This document shows positions 57,649 through 64,000 of a stretch of DNA of 64,000 nt, in pieces (position 1 is the stretch's first letter; each line of letters starts with the position of its first letter). A model generated the notes under the pieces. That model ran no database searches, was not told the origin of the DNA, and worked only from the letters and a program-made list of their open reading frames with translations. The DNA comes from Mucidula mucida (Eukaryota; Basidiomycota; Agaricomycetes; Agaricales; Physalacriaceae). The stretch is from contig JADNYV010000015.1 of assembly GCA_015501055.1 (NCBI GenBank), positions 365,902 to 429,901 of the forward strand, read 5' to 3'. A program made the position numbers and the translations under genes.

Positions 57649-59433
57649 ATGCTCTCGGATCCTACCGATAGCCTTGCATCTACTCCGCGAGACCTCTCAG
57701 TGGAAGCGGAGGCGGCGCCTATCTTAGACGCCCATGATCCACCTGCAGCCGTGGATGCCGAACAACTGGTCTTTTTTCTCTCTTTTTTTATTCTTTTGTT
57801 CTCGTTGTTGACCATGGCGACCACAGACCGTCGAGAGCGACTTTTTAAACAATGCGGACCCCTTGGCTCTACCACACACTGAACAACCGCCGAAAACGCG
57901 CAAAACTGGCTTCGGACGATTTCAGCATACCTGGACTCGGCAGCACCATGATACGCGCAGAGGCATCACCACGAGGCGACATGACGAACGGTTCAGTCTT
58001 TATGCAAGAACCAGCCGCGGTTCGCGATGCCCTGCACGACATCGTAGTCCAAAACGCGAAACTGCGGCAGGAGGCAGCACATGGCGGGCTGGATTTGGCG
58101 GGGATCGAGGAGCGGGTCGACGCGGTGCTCACGGACGAGGTCCGCGCGGCGTTCATGCAGACGCTGCAAAATGCGCGCGACGAGATGGACAAGGCGCGGG
58201 AGCTGGACAGGTCGGCGGAGGAGTTCCTCCAGACTGTCCTGGTGGACGAGGCGGCCTTGCTCAAATCTCCAGGTGGGAGCACGCCGCCCACTGCGCCCAA
58301 GGCAATGCGGCAGCAGCCCTCAGGGCAAATCGACGTGCTATTGTCTCCTACTCGTACCAGACTACGTCGCAGTCCTTCGTTGCAATCCAATGGCTCTTAT
58401 GCACCACCGCGTCGTTCGCCTTCTAGACACCGCTCTCCGGAATACGAGCGTGAACGACGGTATCGAGAGCATTCAAGGGAACAACCACGACGGGACCACT
58501 CAAAAGATCGGTATCGGTCTCTAGACAGAGACGGTATCGCTCGAGAGAAAAGGAGCGTTCGAGAGATCGTCAAGAGAACCGTATCATTCTCGAGAGAGAG
58601 ATGAACGCTATCGAGACCGCTCTTACGACTCTCGATACAAGTACCGTTCACCTGCCCCAACATACGACGACCGATACCACAAAAGCCCACGGTATCGATC
58701 TCAGCATCGCGATCTACCCCAATCTCATCGTCAATCTCAATCTCAATCTCACTCTCATTTTGGCTCTCCGTCGCGTCCCCCATCTCTGCCTCGAGCCTAT
58801 TCCCCCCACCGTCGATCTCATGATCATGATCGGGAGGATGTCGAGATGTACGGGCCTGACATTCCGCCCCCACCTTTAACGGCCGTAGATCACAATTTCC
58901 CGGTTCCAGCACCCACACAACAAACTGAAGACTACGCACTTACTGTTCCCGGTGTCTGGGCGTTCTGCGCGTCTGGGCCGACGGCGGATGTCCTGGAGTG
59001 CAGCTTCACGCTGGACAAGGACACGGCGGCGCAGTGGAATGTTTATGATCCTGAAGGCGCCCCTCGAGCAGAGTACACCAAGAAGCAGCTTCATTTGCAG
59101 TTGTACTGTGTTCCTTTGATGGCTGCTCGCGGCGAAGGCATGAGTAATGTACAAATTGAATGGCCAAAGAAGGGACTCTTCATTGTCGAGGTTAATCGTG
59201 GAACGAGCGTCGGAAGGATGTTCGTTCCGGATCATGAGGTTCGTTGTTTCTGTTTCTATTTCCCCTAATGATACTCAACTCGCCTGCAGAAGCCCCTTCC
59301 CGTGAACATTACCCACGCCGTACAGAAAGGACTCAATATTGTCCGGTTTATCCAGCTCGTGGGCATGGAGAGCGCGTTCATCATCCACGCGTCGGAAGAG
59401 ACTGTTCCCATTCTTGATACCACTTTGCCTTGA
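57649..59433 (+). CDS. RS-rich protein with conserved C-terminal domain, function unknown
   Basis: Likely start ATG 57649 (M-L-S-D-P-T-D-S-L-A-S-T-P); a pyrimidine-rich intron (about 57770-57826) joins A-E-Q-L to T-V-E-S-D-F. An extra A in a run of four at about 57904-57907 shifts the frame before L-A-S-D-D-F-S-I-P-G-L-G. Then a helical region (V-R-D-A-L-H-D-I-V-V-Q-N-A-K-L), an Arg/Ser/Tyr-rich stretch (58380-58860; a 55-bp intron at about 58510-58564 restores frame), and a C-terminal domain with P-G-V-W-A-F-C, E-C-S-F-T-L-D, V-N-I-T-H-A-V and I-V-R-F-I-Q-L. The RS part suggests a nuclear RNA-linked protein; the C-terminal fold was not identified. ATG 57852 is an alternative start that would avoid the shift. 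Stop at 59431-59433. Confidence 0.68.
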
Positions 59434-59810
59434 CCGTCGCCCTGCTTTGACTTTGATCATACATACTGTGCTTGTATTAGTTATCATTACTGCTTTCTAT
59501 ATTATATCTGTACTTTGTAATACGCTAATGCCGTCTTGAAGTAAGAGGTGGTGTGGATATAATCGTCGGGAGCAGCACCATGGAGCACAACAATGTCGCA
59601 GAGAGCGAATCTATGAAGGCATTTTCACGGCAACACTCTGAAGCACATTCACAGTGAGGATAAGGGCACTGGCGACGTGCAGCTGTATCAGTAAGTATGA
59701 TTGTAAGTTGTAAGTAGGGGGGGAAAAGTACACTATGAAGGGATACAAGAATAAATTAAACATTAAATATCGCATCGCAATTCGCTCTCTCAACGTCGGA
59801 GAGCATACTA
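59434..59810. other. Convergent 3' region
   Basis: About 380 bp, AT-rich, between the RS-rich gene and the metacaspase. No gene seen. Confidence 0.35.
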
Positions 59811-61507
59811 TCACGGGTTCCAGATGTTTTTCTCGAGATTCAACGGTTGATGACTCGACAACTGTGGATCCTGAAAGTTATCCATATCAGTCGGCACCGC
59901 TGGCTGCTTGCCGCCCCGCCGCCGATACTCCTTCATATTCTTTTTGTACTTTTTCGCCCCATCATGCACATTTATCGCAGACTTGTGCAGCTCGTGGCTC
60001 ACACGGAGCATGAGGTCTTTCAGCGACGGATTCGGGTTTTCTTCTATAATGAAAGTCAGTGCTCAGGGCATATATAGGCACAAGAAAATTGTGACAAAAA
60101 ACGCAACTGAGAATCTGGACGAGCGCGGTGGTCATGGATTTCCCGCAGTCCTCCCATGATATCTGGCCGTCCTTGCACGAGCCGAGCGATATCACCTGCG
60201 CCATTTCGTGCGCAGAGCCATCTGGGGTGGTGGTGCACCAGCCGTCGCACGGAAATAGTGCGACGGGGCTCTCGCAGAGCTCTATGGGAGACATGGGCGT
60301 TGGCATCGAGGGCTCATACGCCGCCTTGACGCTGAGCTTTCGCGTTTGCACGCGCTGCCGGCCCTCGCAGTGCTGAATGGAGCTCTTGCGCGTCTTGAGC
60401 ATCGAGTCGCTGACGCGCTGGGTCTGATACACGCCGCGGGTGCTGACCAACGGGCCATCATAGCCTTGTTCTAGCGCGTTTTTCCGCACGTTGTGGTTCC
60501 AGAGAGAGTCGGATTTGCGGCGGCCCTTGGACACGTAGGGAACGTACACGCGATTGCAGCGAAAGTGATCGAGGTCTGCCAGTACACACATATGAGTGGG
60601 GGTTTTTGAGAAGGAAGGAAAGGAGTAAACCGAGCAGTGAGGCTGAATGGCAGGAGTCAAAGACGGCGATAAGCTGAGATCCTACAGGGAGTGAGTCCAC
60701 GAGATGTGCGCGCAACTCCTGCACAAGGTTAGTTAATGTGAAGATAGTGTGAACTAGATGGATGAATCGCACATTGTCGCGAATCATCAGTTTCTCGTCA
60801 TCCACATCTTTTCCTTTGGCATCCATCGGCAAAAGACCTACGCCATTATCAATGTCAATAAGCGCTCCACAAAGTGCACTGTGGGAGTACTGACATTCAT
60901 CCATTCCGTCCTCTTCGGTGTTATCCTTATTGCGAATCTGTTCGACGTGACCAGAGTCTGGCAGGTCCGTTACTTTAGTTGGACAGACGTAGGAATAACC
61001 ATAAGTATGACAACGCACAGTGGAAGAAAAAGTGATCGCCGGGCTTCGCGTCGCGCACGAGGTTGTCGATCTCTCTCAACTGCCACGAGAGATGGATAAG
61101 AACTTGAACGGCAGGGGAGGGGCGAACACATACGATATTCTCGCGCGTAGGTTGAAACCGCGGGTCTCCACCATCGTCTATCAGCGTCACGATGTCGTCG
61201 GGGGAGTAGTGGTATTCCTCTACATATGCCGAATATCAGCCAACGGCACGGGAGGAGAAAATATCGAGAGAAACGCACTCATGACGAGATCCTTCATCTG
61301 CCATACATCCACATGAGAGCCCTGGAGCTGCCCACTTCTCGAGGTGCTGGCAGAGTCCCTCCATAACCGCTTGACAAAGCGCTGTTTGGGTCCAGAATAA
61401 TTGATGCCGATGAGAAGCGCCCGTCTCTTCGGAGTCGGCTCGGTGACGAGCGGCGGGGCATACGGCCTGCGAGGTCCGCGATGCTTGTTGAAGTTGATGA
61501 TCTTCAT
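59811..61507 (-). CDS. Metacaspase (peptidase C14, caspase-like)
   Basis: Starts at 61507 (M-K-I-I-N-F-N-K-H-R-G-P-R-R-P) and ends at 59811. About seven exons. The p20 fold begins with K-R-R-A-L-L-I-G-I-N-Y; then V-D-V-W-Q-M-K-D-L-V-M, Y-S-P-D-D-I-V-T-L-I-D-D-G, and D-N-L-V-R-D-A-K-P-G-D-H-F-F-F-H, which leads to the catalytic His across an intron. The nucleophile sits in L-I-A-V-F-D-S-C-H-S-A-S-L-L. The P/Q-rich N-terminal pro-domain of yeast-type enzymes is short here. A long Ser/Arg-rich insertion (about 60250-60560) lies between the Cys motif and the p10-like end, which includes S-L-G-S-C-K-D-G-Q. Metacaspases cleave after Arg/Lys and act in protein quality control and cell death. Complete. 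Confidence 0.9.
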
Positions 61508-61904
61508 CCTGGCAAGAGGGACAGGATGATGGATATACGCTTTCTTATATAGATCCTGAGAAAAGGCACTGGTTAGGCAAGGCTGTGTCGCGTTCAGTAC
61601 GCGTTAGAAAATGCAATGCCTGCCTTTTTTAAAGGTCCCGAACGATAAAATTAATGAAGAGAACGAAAAAAGTGTGAAAAGGTGAACAGATAGAATATGG
61701 TAGAATTGGAAGATGAAGAGAAACGCAGTGAAGGTCGAAGAGAAAGAGAAAGACCTGTGACCCTGACAGTACCGCTGCTGATTAAAGCTTTGACGTACGA
61801 ATTGGCGCTTGTTGGCGCTTAGTATCTGTCATGGCCAGACGTACTTAGGTCAGAGCTCGCTTTGACACAATCAAGACAAATATCGCCAGACTCTCCATAT
61901 GGCC

Positions 61905-62070
61905 AATGTGAACGCGAAACACCGCTTGTCGACGTAGACAGTTGGCCGGCTGATATCTTACACAATGTGATGGGGCCAGCGATATCTATTCATAGAACCT
62001 GATTGTCGCGAACGGAGGCATATCTTTAACAAACCGTAAATCTATGTATGGGACCTTGAAACGAACAGTA
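61905..62070 (+). repeat. Diverged direct repeat, copy 1
   Basis: Shares ordered blocks with about 62745-62875 (see the region entry). Boundaries are approximate. Confidence 0.5.
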
Positions 62071-62744
62071 GGAACTGTCGATCACCCTAAAACGCATCCC
62101 TCCATGTCCATTAAAAAGGCACCAGCGATTCGAGAGCTTAATGCGCGAGGACGCGACTGTAATTGGGAGTCGGGACGTTGGGAATCTTCGGGAAGAATTT
62201 GAATCAGTGTCACGACTTTTGAGCGTCTGTCTATAACCAAAAATACTTGGGCGTCGATGAAAATGCTTCATGTCATACTACAAATCGAGATTCAAAACCC
62301 AAACGGTGTGGATTGTCGTCCTTGATAAACATCGTATTACTGGACGAAAGACCGGCATCGGTAATATGAGGGAAGGCGCTCCCATTGTTATTGTCAACAA
62401 CCTGAATGAGTGCGCCACAGAGTGGGTTGAGACAAATAAAACATGCTTCGTATATGATTTAGCATGCGGAATAAAGGCGTTAACTTGCAGATGGGATTTC
62501 AACGCCTTTACCCATATTTCTGCTCTTCCGTCGCACCCAGAGTGCGATTGGATGAGGAAGTTGGAACAGATCCAGACGGGTAGTTATTGAGTGCGAGGCG
62601 TGGCCATGCAGGCATTGGACTCTGGATAAGACTAGCTCGCTGGTGTTTGACGGTGTCAAGGCGGCAAATGGCCTTGGGACGCTCGATGCTACTGATAGCA
62701 CGAGGGAGGATGATGATATCGACACGCGGTCCGACTTTTAGCGA

Positions 62745-62875
62745 GTCAAGATGAACTTGAAACGCCGCTTGTCGACGGTGGCAGTTGAACAGGAACTGAT
62801 GAGTTGATGGTACTGCAACCTGATTGCCAGAGGGAGGCACAGCTATTTATGGACCTGAAAACGAACAGTAGTAAG
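62745..62875 (+). repeat. Diverged direct repeat, copy 2
   Basis: Counterpart of about 61905-62070; shorter by internal deletion. Confidence 0.5.
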
Positions 62876-63039
62876 TGAGCAATCCCTCGATGTTCGTCAA
62901 GCATTATCTCCGCCACCTGCTGTCCACGGATCTTTATCTGGCTGCTTTTACTGGGAGCACTCTCATATTATTGCCTTCTATACTCTAGTATAACTCACTT
63001 GGGTATTGGATGGGATGGATTAGGATGACGGTTCCGGTA

Positions 63040-63804
63040 TTAAGAATCCAACAGACATGTATCAAGCATAAACTCGACATTAACCCAGGCGTGCGTGAGA
63101 GCTAGAGAAACACGATGAGATACATAGTCACTTTCCGGGAACAACCACACATACCAAACAACTTCGTGCCATCCCGCCCCGCAACGCGCATGAGCTCCCG
63201 CTCTCCCCCAGGATGAAAAGCAAGATACGGCGTAATATTATACACCTTGCCATTAAACGCCGACCACGCATCGTCCCGCTTATTGTGTGTCTTCAGCACC
63301 GATGGCGGTATCCGTCGCAGAGTATCGACGCCCTATTAGCAGACAGTCAGCCCTCCATGTCCGTAGGCGATATATCAAGTCCCACTCACCCGGAGATCCT
63401 CGCCAGAAGACTTGAGCTTGGCCCAATCCAACGGACTATGCCCAGGCGCGAGCGCGACCTTGTCTCTCTTCTTGACGGCTTGACGGGCGCCTTGGTCGTG
63501 GTCAGCGGAACCAAAAGGGACGACGAGCTCGCCACGCCGGGCTGCCGCACCGCCAAGCCGGGGCAGGCGGCGGTGGCATGAGCTGGGTGTCCGAGAGGAT
63601 CTTGGGGATGCCAGGATTTGCGCGCTGGGCGCTGTGTAGGGCTGGGAAGGCAGGTGGCTCGTCGTTGTTCTCTCTTTCGGTTGCCTCGCCATCGTCGTCC
63701 GAGTCTGGAGGTGAGATGGTCGTGATTTCAGGCGCGGATAGTGTTAATGTTGGGGCGGTCTGTTCTGGGGCGCCAGAGAGCCAGCTACGCAGGAAGGAAG
63801 TCAT
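63040..63804 (-). CDS. Cytochrome b5-like heme-binding domain protein, frame breaks in linker
   Basis: Starts at 63804 (M-T-S-F-L-R-S-W-L-S-G). Acidic and Pro-rich N-terminal part, then K-K-R-D-K-V-A-L-A-P-G-H-S-P-L-D-W, a motif common to fungal b5-like proteins. The domain follows: D-A-W-S-A-F-N-G-K-V-Y-N-I-T-P-Y, heme ligand His in F-H-P-G-G-E-R-E, G-R-D-G-T-K-L-F, and after an intron (about 63102-63157) the second His in L-T-H-A-W-V-N-V, ending at 63040. It resembles the b5-type heme proteins related to IRC21. Two single-base shifts (near 63562 in a C run and near 63484 before K-K-R-D) break the linker. They look like lost bases in homopolymers. Confidence 0.8.
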
Positions 63805-64000
63805 CTAGGTGGATTAAGGGCAAGTCTATTATAGGCGCCGTGATCAGTGACTCATCAATCAGGGAGCTCGGATTGGATGGTGAAGTTTACAGATAAATGT
63901 TCCCTTAAGGCCACAGAAACGTGAAAGGAAGAAGGATATCATGGTATTGATCGCACGTAGAAAAAACAACTCCAGGAAGTATACAAGTTTGTCTGCCAAT
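63805..64000. other. Promoter side of the cytochrome b5-like gene, window end
   Basis: About 200 bp upstream of the minus-strand start; no gene visible before the window ends. Contains a gatcagtgac string similar to the array at 23.57 kb. Confidence 0.3.

Larger units (their letters stand above)
61508..63039. other. Gene-poor region with diverged direct repeat
   Basis: About 1.5 kb without a secure gene. Two stretches, about 61905-62070 and 62745-62875, share blocks such as gccgcttgtcgacg / accgcttgtcgacg, aacctgattg and gaaaacgaacagta / gaaacgaacagta in the same order, a diverged direct duplication. The 62508-62840 minus frame that overlaps the second copy starts with M-P-P-S-G-N-Q-V-A-V-P, but its family is unknown. 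Confidence 0.45.

Noticed and set aside
57408..57875. 155-codon minus-strand ORF
   Set aside because: Antisense to the first exon and intron of the RS-rich gene; no domain and poor composition.
58510..58600. Frame break in the RS-rich region
   Set aside because: A 55-bp GT-AG intron (about 58510-58564) restores the frame and gives a continuous RS-rich sequence, so no lesion is needed here.

Overview
The window is nuclear DNA of a filamentous basidiomycete, most likely an Agaricomycete. Genes are compact and broken by many short (about 45-70 bp) GT-AG introns, are closely spaced on both strands, and encode typical mushroom-lineage families: MYND zinc-finger proteins, an arrestin-like protein, F-box-like proteins, a GATA factor, a metacaspase, a P450, an acetamidase and a TauD/TfdA dioxygenase. 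No bacterial operon, CRISPR array, rRNA or convincing tRNA was found. Layout. 1-9.5 kb: a MYND protein, an arrestin-like protein, a peroxisomal-type mitochondrial-carrier protein (minus), a METTL21-like methyltransferase and a divergent actin-related protein. 9.7-23.4 kb: a PX/PB1 scaffold gene with an interrupted frame (minus), a coiled-coil membrane protein, a bromodomain chromatin-remodelling subunit, a secreted amidase (minus) and a second MYND protein (minus). 23.3-33.5 kb: an intact-looking foldback DNA element, a small zinc-finger protein, a decayed F-box-like gene, a vacuolar-type M20 carboxypeptidase, and the head-to-head pair TGS1 / Mediator subunit 22. 33.5-41 kb: a long non-coding stretch, then a GATA factor with a very His/Pro-rich region, and a TauD-type dioxygenase. 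43-48 kb: an intronless DUF5071 protein, an intact F-box-like paralogue, and a 917-bp inverted-repeat transposon that carries a coding exon. 48.8-57.4 kb: P450, O-methyltransferase and acetamidase side by side, a possible small metabolic cluster. 57.6-64 kb: an RS-rich protein, a metacaspase and a cytochrome b5-like protein. Most genes are housekeeping or regulatory and do not form one pathway. The accessory interest lies in two non-autonomous transposons with clear target-site duplications, one of which holds a host-like exon; in the P450/O-methyltransferase/amidase group; in a 7-nt microexon in the acetamidase; and in several conserved genes broken by one- or two-base frame shifts, often at short homopolymers or dinucleotide runs, which may be assembly indels or real decay. 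Exon limits were read by eye from splice signals and frame, so gene ends are firmer than internal junctions. Family names come from recognising motifs, not from database searches.
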